Positions 15,199-24,717 of a DNA stretch of 64,000 bases are shown piece after piece. Under the pieces are notes generated by a model. The model had not been told where the DNA came from, did not search any database, and saw only the letters and a list, made by a program, of their open reading frames with translations. The position numbers were made by a program, and so were the translations under genes. This stretch comes from Pyrinomonadaceae bacterium (GTDB lineage Bacteria; Acidobacteriota; Blastocatellia; Pyrinomonadales; Pyrinomonadaceae): NCBI GenBank assembly GCA_021463165.1, contig JAJTWY010000004.1:1-64000 (forward strand), in the 5' to 3' direction. Every line of letters begins with the position of its first letter. Position 1 is the stretch's first letter.

Positions 15199-18123
15199 AT
15201 GAAAAAGTTAGGCCTATTTGCAGCGATCATCGCAGTACCATTGTTGTTTCAAGCTTCCATCGTTTCGGCCCAGAGGCGCCCGGTCAGAAAGCCGCCCACA
15301 ACGACGGCGCCGACACTACCCGTCACAAAGCCCACGCCAAAGGCGGCCTCGCCCGCCGAGGAGTTCTTCAACCAGGGCCTGAAATGCGAGGCAAAAGACT
15401 ACGACTGTCAGGTTTCGAACTATACAAAGGCAATCAATCTGAATTTAGCTACAAAAGCGGTCTTTCAAAAGCGGGCCGAGGCCTACCTCGGACGTGAGGA
15501 ATACGAAAAAGCCATCGGCGATCTTACAAAGGTTGTCGAACTCGATCCCAATGACGCGGGCGGTTTCAAAGAGCGCGGCAATGCGTATCTAGGAATGCCG
15601 CGAAGCTCTCAGAATCTTAAGAACGCCATTAAGGATTTCACAAGTGCGATCGATCTCGAACCCAAAGATGTTGAGGCCTATAACCTCCGAGGCTCGGCGT
15701 ACCTAGCAATCGGAAAACCGGAGAACGCTAATGCGGACCTAGATAAGGCTTTATCCCTGGCCCCAGCGAATTTCGCTAAGTTCATAGAACGCGCGGATGG
15801 GTTCCTAGCCACCAAGGATTACGAGAAGGCTATTGAACTGTACGGAAGAGCCATAAACCTCGAACCAAGTCGGGCTGAAGGCTATACCAAACGCGCGAAT
15901 GTGCATCTGCTTCAGAATAACCCCGGATTAGCAGCCGTCGACATCTCGAAAGCGATACAAATCGAACCCAAGAACCCTGCAACATACGCAGTGCGTGCAC
16001 AGCTCTATGAAAGCGAGAAAAAATACAAGGAGGCTGTTGCTGATTACACGAGCTCTATTGAGTTGAACCCGAAGTCTGCTGCTACTTACCTGCAGCGAGG
16101 CGATTTGCTGACCAAACAAGGAAAGTTCGATGATGCGATAAGAGATTACGACCGGGCAGCTGAGTTGGATCCCCGTAATGCAAGGCCTTATGAATCGCGA
16201 TGCAAGGCGGAAGTCAAACGAGGTGGTTCTTCTGCCAAAGCCGTTCAGGATTGTTCGATTGCAATTGCGATTGATCCGACAGTTGAGGACGCGTACATCT
16301 ACAGAGCGAGAATATTTGATCTGGAGTCTCGCGCTCTTCAAGCAGTCTATAAGGAACCGCCACAGTCTATGGCCGACCGAATTCGCGGCAGAGTTAACAT
16401 GTGGATAAATGCGAATCGAGAAATCACGAACGGCATACGAACTGCCGGTACGTTTCTTCGAAGAGCATCAGGATATCCACCGTCAGACGGCTCCGATTGG
16501 ACTCGCGTCTGGGCGAATCAGGAGAAGGACTACACGACGGCGATCGAACTCGATCCGACACTGGTGGAAGCTTATGTCGGACGAGCAATCATCCGAGCTT
16601 ATCGCCAGGATGAACTCGGTAAGCTCCAAGATCTTCGCGCGGCTATAGGACTAGAGGGATCTGCTCTGGATCTCACCGTCGATGAACAAACTTTCGTCCA
16701 TTGGTCTTCGGACGTCCAAACTCTCGAACTAGCGCTGAAGAGTAACCCAGCGAACCTGACGCTACTCCTCCAAAGGGCTTTCGCTATCAGAGACAATGAT
16801 AAGGCTCAGGAAAATGCATTCAGGAAAATATTAGATCTCTACGACGCAAGTGAAAAAGGGCCACTACAGATGAAGGCCTTGATAGGTGCAGTTGATATGC
16901 TCGCGGCAATCGCGAATGATACTGAGCGAAAACGTAAATCTATAGATGCGGGATTTCGAGCGAAACTAGAGTTTATCGATCAAGCCATAAGAAAATGGCC
17001 GACTGTACCGGGTCTGTACTACTCGCGCGGCTTTCCGATGATCATCAATAAGATCAAGGGCTCCGAGGTCTACTACGCCAAAGCATACGAGTTAGAAACA
17101 GAGTGGCGCAGTGGTCTACCAACTACCGCATCAGATACAACGATTCCGATTCCGCCGCAAACTTTGCAGCGTTTTGCGGAATTAAAACGACTAAAAGAAG
17201 ATCAAGTAAAAGGGCTAGCCGTAGCGATGGGAAAAGGGGGGGCAGTTGCTGGAGGCATGCAGGAGCAACCTTCAGAAGCGTCTAAACCAGAATTAGCGGA
17301 ATACGAACGCGTCGTTCGTTTACAAGAAGAAGCGACCGCGATCCGTTTTCAACAAGAGGTTGAAAGCCAAAGGAAGGTCGACGCAATCATGGCGAAGATG
17401 TATCAGGAAATGGCGGATATCTCCGCGGCTGACGCAAAGAGACGAAGGGAGGAAAAGGCTAGGCGGGACTCGGAAACAATTCAGGCTTTGGGAAATCTTG
17501 TGAGCACCGTGGTCCAAGTCGCTACGGCGAAGACATCACCTAACACATCGGGTAACCAGACCAGATCAGGCCAAACTACCCGTAAAGCCCCGAATCCGAC
17601 TAGTACGGTAAATTCAACAAATAGCCAAAGCAATTCTTCCGGTCGTCACAAATACATAAGATCGGCCGCTATTGAATCGGCGGATAACGAGCAATCATTT
17701 TTTGGTTGTAGCACTGATTCGCTCTATAAAAACCAGCCGCAGTACAAGCACTGTTGGTCGCCGTGGACATCATTGAGCGGAAACCTTACGTCAGTTCAGG
17801 TGCGGGCTCTTGGACCGATCGGAAGCACGGGCAATTTCATAAATGACGACCCAAACAGACGTTCTCACCATTGGTTTTTTGGATTCCGCAATTCCAGCAA
17901 TTCCATAATCTACGTTAGCGGAGAGTTCGTCATCGGCGGTGAAAGATTAGATGCAAGTGCTCTTCTCGGGCCCGGACAATATATAAAGCTAAGCGGCTCC
18001 GCCCAACAGACATTTTCGGCTTCCAACACCTGGACATTCGTACCAAAAGAATACGAGATCTGTACAAATATCTCACGAGCACCCGGTTCCGGAGTGCGAG
18101 CATGGCAGTGCAATGAGCAATAA
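15199..18123 (+). CDS. Secreted multi-TPR protein, copy 1
   Basis: A 974-residue exported repeat protein. The signal peptide (MKKLGLFAAIIAVPLLFQAS) ends near residue 25, followed by a Pro/Thr/Lys linker. Residues 50-550 are tandem TPR units with the usual EYEKAIGDLTKVVELDPNDA-type pattern. A Glu/Arg/Lys-rich coiled coil lies at about 690-780, then a Ser/Thr/Asn linker. The C-terminal 140 residues form a Cys-containing beta-rich domain with HCWSPWTSL and aromatic strands. It probably scaffolds a periplasmic or surface complex. The next gene is a paralogue, closest in the N-terminal repeats and different in the C-terminal domain. Divergent from the winged-helix/TPR regulator. Confidence 0.8.
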   Translation: MKKLGLFAAIIAVPLLFQASIVSAQRRPVRKPPTTTAPTLPVTKPTPKAASPAEEFFNQGLKCEAKDYDCQVSNYTKAINLNLATKAVFQKRAEAYLGREEYEKAIGDLTKVVELDPNDAGGFKERGNAYLGMPRSSQNLKNAIKDFTSAIDLEPKDVEAYNLRGSAYLAIGKPENANADLDKALSLAPANFAKFIERADGFLATKDYEKAIELYGRAINLEPSRAEGYTKRANVHLLQNNPGLAAVDISKAIQIEPKNPATYAVRAQLYESEKKYKEAVADYTSSIELNPKSAATYLQRGDLLTKQGKFDDAIRDYDRAAELDPRNARPYESRCKAEVKRGGSSAKAVQDCSIAIAIDPTVEDAYIYRARIFDLESRALQAVYKEPPQSMADRIRGRVNMWINANREITNGIRTAGTFLRRASGYPPSDGSDWTRVWANQEKDYTTAIELDPTLVEAYVGRAIIRAYRQDELGKLQDLRAAIGLEGSALDLTVDEQTFVHWSSDVQTLELALKSNPANLTLLLQRAFAIRDNDKAQENAFRKILDLYDASEKGPLQMKALIGAVDMLAAIANDTERKRKSIDAGFRAKLEFIDQAIRKWPTVPGLYYSRGFPMIINKIKGSEVYYAKAYELETEWRSGLPTTASDTTIPIPPQTLQRFAELKRLKEDQVKGLAVAMGKGGAVAGGMQEQPSEASKPELAEYERVVRLQEEATAIRFQQEVESQRKVDAIMAKMYQEMADISAADAKRRREEKARRDSETIQALGNLVSTVVQVATAKTSPNTSGNQTRSGQTTRKAPNPTSTVNSTNSQSNSSGRHKYIRSAAIESADNEQSFFGCSTDSLYKNQPQYKHCWSPWTSLSGNLTSVQVRALGPIGSTGNFINDDPNRRSHHWFFGFRNSSNSIIYVSGEFVIGGERLDASALLGPGQYIKLSGSAQQTFSASNTWTFVPKEYEICTNISRAPGSGVRAWQCNEQ

Positions 18124-18199
18124 GGATGGAGTCAGATGCACTACCGAGTTCGGCGGAACGGATGTTAACGCCAGCTAGAGCTCTCGTAACCCAAACAAT

Positions 18200-21115
18200 A
18201 TGAAATGTATTCGAGTCATTGTTTTTGTCGTCCTCCTCCTCGGTATGCCCGCCTTACCAGTTTCAGGTCAACGGCGGCCGGTAAGAAAACCCGCGACCAT
18301 CGCCCCGACGAAGCCGGCAGTCACAGCTTCCCCGACCCCGAAAGCATCGTCTCCTGCCGAGGCCTTTTTCAACGAAGGATCGAAGTGTGATGCCAAGGAT
18401 TATGACTGCCAGGTCTCGAACTTCACTAAGGCGATAAATCTAAACCTGAACACAAAGGCTGTCTATCAAAAACGCGCTGCCGCCTTCATGGGCCGTGAGG
18501 AATTCGAAAAGGCAATCAGTGATCTCACCAAAGTCATCGAACTTGATCTCAACGATGCCACTGGCTTCAAAGGGCGAGGAAAGGCATATCTTGGAATGCC
18601 GCGAAGCTCACAGAATATTCAGAATGCTATTAAGGATTTCACAAGTGCGATCGATCTCGAACCCAAAGATGCCGAGACTTATGGCTTGCGGGGCAGCGCA
18701 TATCTATTCTTTCGATCAACCGAAAAGGCCAATGCTGATTTTGGTAGAAGCATGTTGCTTGAGCCAAGCAACGTGAGCCTTCATCTGAAGCGCGGCCTTG
18801 CTTACTTCGCTGTCAGTGATTTCGAGAAAGCTATAGAAGCTTACAGCAAAGCCATCATACTTGAACCGAGGAGCGCGGATGCTCTTGAGTCGCGCAGCGC
18901 CGCATATCTGCGCCAGGGAAAGGCTGATATGGCGATTCAGGACATCAGGAGGGCAATCGAGATCGATCCAGGACGGTCTAAGCTGCTTGTAGATATCGGT
19001 GAAATGCTTGAGGGCCAGAACAAATACGACGACGCTATAAAGTTGTACGAAAATATGATCGTTTCGGATCCAAAGTCCGCACTTGGATTTTACAAGCGGG
19101 CTTCAGTACAAGTTCTCAAACAAAACTACGCGGAAGCGATTCCCGGTTTAAACAAAAGCATCGAAATCGATCCACAATTTGCAAAGGCTTATGAGGCCCG
19201 GTGCCAATCTCAGTACCACTTAGCGATCTACCGTGATGCCTTGAACGACTGCACCCAGGCTATTAAATTGGCCCCCGATCTTGAGGACGCATATCTCATC
19301 AGGGCGACCTTGCTTCGACTGACGATGGGGGCAACTGCGGATCAAGTCAAACAACAATCCAACCGTGGCAACTTAAATCGAATCGCCAATGCGAATCGCA
19401 GGTTAGAAGGAAACCCGCACGCCTACGATGCTCTTCTGAAACGTGCATACGGGTATCAGGGTATCGGAGAGTACTCGAAATCAATTGTGGATTTCTCAGC
19501 AGCCATTATGATCCGGCCAGACTCAGCTGAGGCATACGCGGGGCGTGGGACGTCGCACTCATCGCTTCGCGATGTTAATCGCGCTGAATCGGATTATGCC
19601 AAGGCGGTGGAGCTTGATCCAAAGAGTTCCGCGTACTTTGACGTACTGGCCACACTTCGCGGAACTGGAGCAGAGGTTCGTATTCAGACTTTCCCAAACC
19701 ACTATTGGGGGTATTTCATGCGCGCCGGCACTCAATATTCAAATAAGAATTTTAATTACGCGATAACGGACCTTAATACGGCTTTAAAGCTCTTAGATAC
19801 AGAAAAGTCTCGGACTTTTAAAGAGCAAATAATACCAGTAATAATGGCGGAACTCGCCCGAAATTATCACGCGCTAAAGGACGATACGAAAGCGATATCT
19901 ATCCTTAGTAGAGCCATTGAGATGTACCCTGAGTCACCTCGAGCCTATCTCGGTCGGGCGACGGCTATCGAGGCCATGGCGGTGAACTTGCACTTCTCTA
20001 ACTCAAGCCCGTCAGCAAAAGCGACGGCAAAACAGTACTTGCTACAAGCTAAGAGTGACTACTTCAGCCTTTGTCAAATAGTTGATCTGACGGAATGTTC
20101 ATTGGCAATCATGAAGATGGAGCAAATTTCCAAATTGGGTTTGGGTTCGGAGATTACTCCTGAAATTGAGCAACTCAAGATCAACGAGTTGCGGGCAAGG
20201 TTACAAGATCAAAGTTTGAAAGTAGACCAGTACTTAAAGCTTAGCGGCGGAACCGGAGTCATTGATCCGACGGCTACGATCGAGAATTCTCAACGCGCGA
20301 ATGACAGAGCCAAATTCGAGGAGTCATTGCGAAAGGATTCGGAGGAGCGCCGACTCAAGGCCGAAGAAGCGTTGGCCGAGAATATTCGTAGGGGAAACGT
20401 TGAGATAGAAAGCAAGATGCAAGAGGCAATTGAGAAAGGACAGAGAAGGGCTGAAAATTACAAAACGGCTGGTACAATCATCGGCTCTACGCTTGGCACT
20501 GTTATCCAGACGACCCAAAAACCACCTGTAGGTACATCGGCTACCCCGTCACAATCAGGCCAGTCGTTAGCGCGACAAACAACGACATCACCGAACAATC
20601 CGTCCTCATCAGGCGCCGGCTCATCCGGAAGTAATTCTGACGATTGCCCAACGGATACGAATTTCGGTCCCTCGACCAATACAGGTGAAGTTGAGCCCGG
20701 AACGCAACAAGCATATGGTTGGTCTGCATGGCAATCTCATCCCGGCTACAGAGGGCTATTGATCAGAACCCGATTGCAATACCGTCAAAAGGGACAATCC
20801 TACTGGTATTGGGAAATGGAAATTAAGAATAACTACACGGAACAAGTGAGTGTTCAAGCTTTCACGAGCGACAAATGCAAAATGAAAAATACCGAAATCA
20901 ATGAGCTGTATTCTGACGGCAGCAATGTTGTGATCGCTAGCGGCGGCACCGGCAGGGAAACTCATCTGCGCTCAGCGAGTTCCGCGCAAGTTAAATTCTG
21001 GGTAACCATGTATAGGAAAAGCGGGAATGGCAAGATCGCGAGACATGATGACGGCTCGCTGCCTTTAAAGTGCCAAATCTATCCAAGCGGACAATCCTGT
21101 CCCGATCAACCATAA
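18200..21115 (+). CDS. Secreted multi-TPR protein, copy 2
   Basis: A 971-residue paralogue of the preceding gene, 76 bases downstream and the same direction. It has a signal peptide (IVFVVLLLGMPALPVSGQRRP region), a Pro/Thr-rich linker, and a long TPR array (residues 50-620). A charged coiled coil around 680-750 precedes a Ser/Thr/Gly linker, then a C-terminal beta-rich domain of about 150 residues (YGWSAWQSHPGY). That domain shares only its general build and the SAWQS/SPWTS-type motif with copy 1. A 43-base tract at 18629-18671 is identical to 15628-15670, suggesting gene conversion or recent duplication pressure. The function is unknown; the pattern of conserved repeats and varied tips suggests partner specificity in the C-terminal domain. 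Confidence 0.8.
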   Translation: MKCIRVIVFVVLLLGMPALPVSGQRRPVRKPATIAPTKPAVTASPTPKASSPAEAFFNEGSKCDAKDYDCQVSNFTKAINLNLNTKAVYQKRAAAFMGREEFEKAISDLTKVIELDLNDATGFKGRGKAYLGMPRSSQNIQNAIKDFTSAIDLEPKDAETYGLRGSAYLFFRSTEKANADFGRSMLLEPSNVSLHLKRGLAYFAVSDFEKAIEAYSKAIILEPRSADALESRSAAYLRQGKADMAIQDIRRAIEIDPGRSKLLVDIGEMLEGQNKYDDAIKLYENMIVSDPKSALGFYKRASVQVLKQNYAEAIPGLNKSIEIDPQFAKAYEARCQSQYHLAIYRDALNDCTQAIKLAPDLEDAYLIRATLLRLTMGATADQVKQQSNRGNLNRIANANRRLEGNPHAYDALLKRAYGYQGIGEYSKSIVDFSAAIMIRPDSAEAYAGRGTSHSSLRDVNRAESDYAKAVELDPKSSAYFDVLATLRGTGAEVRIQTFPNHYWGYFMRAGTQYSNKNFNYAITDLNTALKLLDTEKSRTFKEQIIPVIMAELARNYHALKDDTKAISILSRAIEMYPESPRAYLGRATAIEAMAVNLHFSNSSPSAKATAKQYLLQAKSDYFSLCQIVDLTECSLAIMKMEQISKLGLGSEITPEIEQLKINELRARLQDQSLKVDQYLKLSGGTGVIDPTATIENSQRANDRAKFEESLRKDSEERRLKAEEALAENIRRGNVEIESKMQEAIEKGQRRAENYKTAGTIIGSTLGTVIQTTQKPPVGTSATPSQSGQSLARQTTTSPNNPSSSGAGSSGSNSDDCPTDTNFGPSTNTGEVEPGTQQAYGWSAWQSHPGYRGLLIRTRLQYRQKGQSYWYWEMEIKNNYTEQVSVQAFTSDKCKMKNTEINELYSDGSNVVIASGGTGRETHLRSASSAQVKFWVTMYRKSGNGKIARHDDGSLPLKCQIYPSGQSCPDQP

Positions 21116-21175
21116 CTGTGCGCAGGATCCGAAACCATCAGCGCCACATTGCTTCGTTAAGGAGTGACTTATTCC

Positions 21176-22738
21176 ATGACTGTACCGACAGATTTACACA
21201 ATAAAGTTGAAGCCTTATCGAATGACAAAGTAGCTTTCGTATTTCAAGCGGTTGCACTAAAAACCACCTTTTTGAATGGATTTTCTAACTCGTTCAAAAT
21301 GGCAACGGGTAAAATATTTCCGGTTCTCGGCTTTGATACTCTTGCGATTCAGTTGACCGATTGTTCTCCGCTGCCGGAGGACTTTGATTTTGACCTTCAA
21401 CTAGACGCAGACGGTACACCCATCATTAAATTTTCAACGGACTTTCAGATAACATTTGATCTGATACTCGCAGCAACCCCAGCAGTAAAGTTTAGTCAAA
21501 TTGTCTATGACGTTAAGAATTTAGTCTCGAAGATAGCGGTTAAGAATGCGGAGCTTGTTCTATCCGATTCCCTTGTTTACGATCTACATTCAGATGTCAA
21601 TGATTATGCAGACAAGGAACTTCACAAAACGACACACGGACTATCGGACAAGGACATTCTAACGGTCGAAGCCTCGATTGCGTATGTCCTGCCGACTAAA
21701 ATACTTGAGTCGTTTTTCGCTTCCTTAGCTAAGCTAAAGCTTAAAGACATTTTTCTGCCTTTTTCTGGAATGGCGGATTTCGATTTGCATGTAGTCAATG
21801 CGTTGAGGCGACTCGGAGAAGCCGACATCGAACAGTTTCTAGTTGTGGTTTCGCAGGTTGACCTACTTTTTGATCCTCAATCTGGCTGCGGAATCGATTT
21901 AGGCCTAAACAATCCAACAATCAATTTTTGGGGAATGGGTTCTAACTGGGACATCCAGACGCCTCCGGTCGTTTTCACACGGAAATACGCCGACGTAAAT
22001 GGGTTTGTCTCGGCCTATATGCCAAAAAGAATTCTGGATGAGCGTTTTAGTAAAGTGCTCCCCGGTATTAGCTATTATGACAACGATAACGGATTCATAG
22101 GCTACGACATTGACGTTACTGCCTCACTAACGCGGGTTGGTTTCGCGATTGATACTCAGCGAATGTGCCTCATCGTTAACCTCGGGTTATTCATTCGAGG
22201 AAACGCCAATCTCACTATCGATGCCGGTGATTGCTTTGGCCGAGTCGATTTAGGAAATATCAGATTTTATAATCGTTCTTCCAGTTTAGATTATGTTCTG
22301 GATTTTGTTGCTTTCGAGAGCTCGAAACTTGTTATCAGATCAAGCATCGAGAAATTGGAGATCAGTGGCAGCGAGGTTCACGTTAGCCTAGCCAGTAAGT
22401 GGGCTCATCTGGGAGGTGGAGAGGCGGCAATCGCCGGCTTCATTGTCGATCAAGTAATCTCTCGAATTTTAGCTCATAACATACCTATTGAAATTCGCCA
22501 TAAAATCGAAGAACAAGCCAAGATATATAATCTCAAGTTGTTTGACTTAGAAAAATTCGAGAAGGCAATCAATGTTAGGTTTGATAGCCAAGTTTATGAC
22601 GAGGTTACAGGGCAAGTTTTGGACAAGAATGGTCAACCGATTGATCACGGAAATGTCTATGTCAGGCAGTTTAACAATATTGCTTACAGTAGCAAGGACA
22701 ATTCAGTATTAGTCGGTCTAAGTAATAATTTGGGCTAA
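21176..22738 (+). CDS. Unrecognised 520-residue beta-rich protein
   Basis: I do not recognise this protein. The ATG at 21176 lies 11 bases after GGAG; a GTG at 21164 within that site is less likely. It has no signal peptide or transmembrane helix. The chain alternates long amphipathic strands with helices and seems to contain two related halves (DFDLQLDADGTPIIKFSTDF and later ITINVNLG-like strands). This layout recalls tubular lipid-binding (TULIP/P47-like) proteins, but that is only a weak guess. Codon choice and base composition look more A+T-rich than the secretion genes. It follows the two TPR genes in the same direction with a 60-base gap and may be co-transcribed with them. Confidence 0.7.
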   Translation: MTVPTDLHNKVEALSNDKVAFVFQAVALKTTFLNGFSNSFKMATGKIFPVLGFDTLAIQLTDCSPLPEDFDFDLQLDADGTPIIKFSTDFQITFDLILAATPAVKFSQIVYDVKNLVSKIAVKNAELVLSDSLVYDLHSDVNDYADKELHKTTHGLSDKDILTVEASIAYVLPTKILESFFASLAKLKLKDIFLPFSGMADFDLHVVNALRRLGEADIEQFLVVVSQVDLLFDPQSGCGIDLGLNNPTINFWGMGSNWDIQTPPVVFTRKYADVNGFVSAYMPKRILDERFSKVLPGISYYDNDNGFIGYDIDVTASLTRVGFAIDTQRMCLIVNLGLFIRGNANLTIDAGDCFGRVDLGNIRFYNRSSSLDYVLDFVAFESSKLVIRSSIEKLEISGSEVHVSLASKWAHLGGGEAAIAGFIVDQVISRILAHNIPIEIRHKIEEQAKIYNLKLFDLEKFEKAINVRFDSQVYDEVTGQVLDKNGQPIDHGNVYVRQFNNIAYSSKDNSVLVGLSNNLG

Positions 22739-22852
22739 ACGTCTGCTTAGAGGTGTAACTGGCTATCGGTTCAGTTTCACAGATTGACGTTTTCAGAGTC
22801 GAGCGGCATTAGCCCGGTCTGCAGTCCGACTCAATAAAAGGAGATATTCGAT

Positions 22853-23374
22853 ATGGATGGAGACGCTGCATTTCAATTCAATGTTACTTCAGCTATGTCC
22901 CTCATTGCGACTGATGAGATCAAGGCTGAATTTCTTAAGCAGGCCAACACGTTGTCCCAACGGAACGAAACAAAGGTCGAGGACGGCCCGTCAATCAATA
23001 TACCTGACTGGAAAGAGATCGATACCGTTTGTCGTTTGGGGCAATTTTCGGCTTATGAGCCGAGGTGGCTAAATATCAAGATGCATTCGAATTGGTACAT
23101 GTTCTACGCAGAGTACTATTTTGAGACTTGGGTTACGTCAACAGCGGATCCTAATGGCCCCCGCGTCACTGTGCCTTCGCTGGAACTTAAATGGCGGTAT
23201 GGCGACACTCGTGGTGTCGAACGCGGAGCTAATGTTACCATGGTTTCAAAAAGCGAACGTCTTTACGCGACGTCCGTATTTGGACCGGGTGAGATGTGTT
23301 CTCATGGGCTTTGTACGGATGATCAAGGCGGCACAGGATTTGTCTCCACCCCAAATGCGTGTATTTGGGCTTAA
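22853..23374 (+). CDS. Unrecognised 173-residue protein
   Basis: I do not recognise this protein. It starts at an ATG with a clear AAAGGAG site 10 bases upstream. It has no leader or membrane helix. A helical N terminus (to about residue 45) is followed by an aromatic beta-rich part (WYMFYAEYYFETWV) and a Cys/Gly-rich C terminus (GEMCSHGLCTDDQGGTGF), with Cys residues that could be disulfide-bonded or metal-binding. It lies 114 bases after the 520-residue gene and is followed by a terminator hairpin, so these two genes may form one unit at the end of the TPR operon. Confidence 0.65.
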   Translation: MDGDAAFQFNVTSAMSLIATDEIKAEFLKQANTLSQRNETKVEDGPSINIPDWKEIDTVCRLGQFSAYEPRWLNIKMHSNWYMFYAEYYFETWVTSTADPNGPRVTVPSLELKWRYGDTRGVERGANVTMVSKSERLYATSVFGPGEMCSHGLCTDDQGGTGFVSTPNACIWA

Positions 23375-23436
23375 ATGGACTCAGATTGACGATCAGGAAG
23401 TGGTGATTGCTAGAGCAAGACGCTTCCATTTTTGTT

Positions 23437-24156
23437 TTATCCGGCATCATCCGAACAGAGATCCCTGCTGGATCTCTTCGTTTTTTGGACCCCTGGCTCG
23501 GCTTGTGCTTTTTGTTTCGGCGGTGAATTTTCTTCAGGATAAAGTTTTTCGAGCGTATCGGGCATTTCGTCCGCGATCATCTGGCCGGTATATGGAATGA
23601 GCAGATCGCGGTTTCCATTCAAGAGCCATTCTTTTTGAGCGTCCTTGCTATCAAGAATGACAGGCATTGCTTGCGGGTGCATAGGAAGCATGAAATCGTT
23701 CGATTCGACCGTAAAGGTCGCAAAAGAAAATCTTGGCGGTCCGTTGTCAAACCATCGACTCCATAACCCGGCGATCGCGTATGGCTGGCGGTCGGCCAGC
23801 ATGATTTTGACCGGCGGGATTCCTCTGCCCTTTGTCGGCCATTCGTAGAAGGCATCGATCGGAAATATGCACCGTTTGCCTGACTTCAGCAGCGGCGGCC
23901 ACATTTTTCTCTGGTCCATCGAATCGACGCGAATATTAAACGCGGGAAACTTCGCTTCGAATTCCGTTGCGTTGTCCCACTGACACCACCAGTTTGCTTT
24001 TACGGTCGCGACCTGCCCCTCGGATAGATGAGCGACGATATTGGTTTCCCCAGTAGGCCTGATGTTTCGACGAGGAGTGAACTGCTCGGGCATTTCCCAG
24101 CCATATACACGCTCGAAATATCTGTCAACTTCTTCCTGCGATGCTCGTCCACACAT
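23437..24156 (-). CDS. SRAP/YedK-type abasic-site protein
   Basis: Member of the SRAP (HMCES/YedK) family, which crosslinks through its N-terminal Cys to abasic sites in single-stranded DNA and shields them. All hallmark residues are present at canonical positions: Cys2 (MCGRA), Asn74 (AFNIR), Glu105 (FYEW) and His160 (PMHPQAMPVIL). Its length of 239 residues is normal; the basic tail of about 25 residues after 205 is variable. The start overlaps the zinc-ribbon gene upstream by 32 bases, and a third small zinc-ribbon gene lies before that, so the three probably form one minus-strand operon. SRAP genes occur often on mobile elements and in SOS-linked contexts. Confidence 0.9.
   Translation of the reverse strand: MCGRASQEEVDRYFERVYGWEMPEQFTPRRNIRPTGETNIVAHLSEGQVATVKANWWCQWDNATEFEAKFPAFNIRVDSMDQRKMWPPLLKSGKRCIFPIDAFYEWPTKGRGIPPVKIMLADRQPYAIAGLWSRWFDNGPPRFSFATFTVESNDFMLPMHPQAMPVILDSKDAQKEWLLNGNRDLLIPYTGQMIADEMPDTLEKLYPEENSPPKQKAQAEPGVQKTKRSSRDLCSDDAG
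23457..23486 (+). terminator. Rho-independent terminator after the 173-residue gene
   Basis: Inverted repeat AGAGATCC-CTGCT-GGATCTCT (23457-23477) is followed by TCG and six T residues (23481-23486) on the plus strand. A weaker hairpin (GGAAGTG at 23396-23402, CGCTTCC at 23421-23427, then ATTTTTG) precedes it. It would stop plus-strand transcription from the 22853 gene. It lies inside the 3' coding end of the opposing SRAP gene, so the two functions share the same bases. Confidence 0.6.
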
Positions 24157-24415
24157 AATCGTATTTTACCTCGGATCTATCTCTCCCGCATCCGAGGCAT
24201 ATGCCTGATGCGACGGCGGCTTGAAATGCGTCTGATCTAAATGCCAAAAGCAATATGTCACGCGCTTCCTCGTTTGTTCCGGGATAAGAAGCCCAACTGC
24301 ATCTATGGCATTTCGCTTCAAAGTTCTGGCTCGGTGTGCGTGCATTCTTAATCTGAACAGGACCGATGAACGTTCCCTCAAAGAGAGGCCGCCAGATTTT
24401 CTTCTTTCTCGCCAT
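24125..24415 (-). CDS. Small zinc-ribbon protein
   Basis: A 96-residue basic protein with two Cys pairs, CHRC (near residue 36) and CLGC (near 74), a classic zinc-ribbon spacing. It starts at ATG 24415, ten bases after the stop of another zinc-ribbon gene, and overlaps the SRAP start by 32 bases. It has no leader. It may bind DNA or a nucleic-acid-processing partner, but no function is known to me. The gene is supported by its coding overlaps on both sides and by its Cys spacing rather than by family recognition. Confidence 0.6.
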   Translation of the reverse strand: MARKKKIWRPLFEGTFIGPVQIKNARTPSQNFEAKCHRCSWASYPGTNEEARDILLLAFRSDAFQAAVASGICLGCGRDRSEVKYDYVWTSIAGRS

Positions 24416-24422
24416 TCCAAAC

Positions 24423-24656
24423 TCAAGACTTTCTTACATATGGGTCAGGGCGAATGATCTTCATCGCCTCGTAATACGCCCACGCAAAGCTCGACATGTT
24501 GCGGAGGCCTTTCATAACATTCATAGGCAATTGCTTCTCACATCTGTCGCAAAAAACCTGAATGCTCCGCTGTCTCCAACATCCGCAGCCAGGACAGTGC
24601 TTCGAATCAAACGCAGATCGAAACGCCACCTCCCGTTCATAAGGCCCAATCTTCAT
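24423..24656 (-). CDS. Small zinc-ribbon protein
   Basis: A 77-residue protein with Cys pairs CPGC(GC) near residue 21 and CDRC near residue 36, followed by a helical tail ([15 protein letters not shown]). This resembles a treble-clef or zinc-ribbon miniprotein. It is the first gene of a three-gene minus-strand run ending with the SRAP gene. No strong ribosome site precedes the ATG at 24656, so a different start is possible. Function unknown. Confidence 0.55.
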   Translation of the reverse strand: MKIGPYEREVAFRSAFDSKHCPGCGCWRQRSIQVFCDRCEKQLPMNVMKGLRNMSSFAWAYYEAMKIIRPDPYVRKS

Positions 24657-24717
24657 CGGAAGGATATACTACCGCTCAACGGAAGAATGTTGCAAGGGTG
24701 AAACAGTTCTTTCTTCC

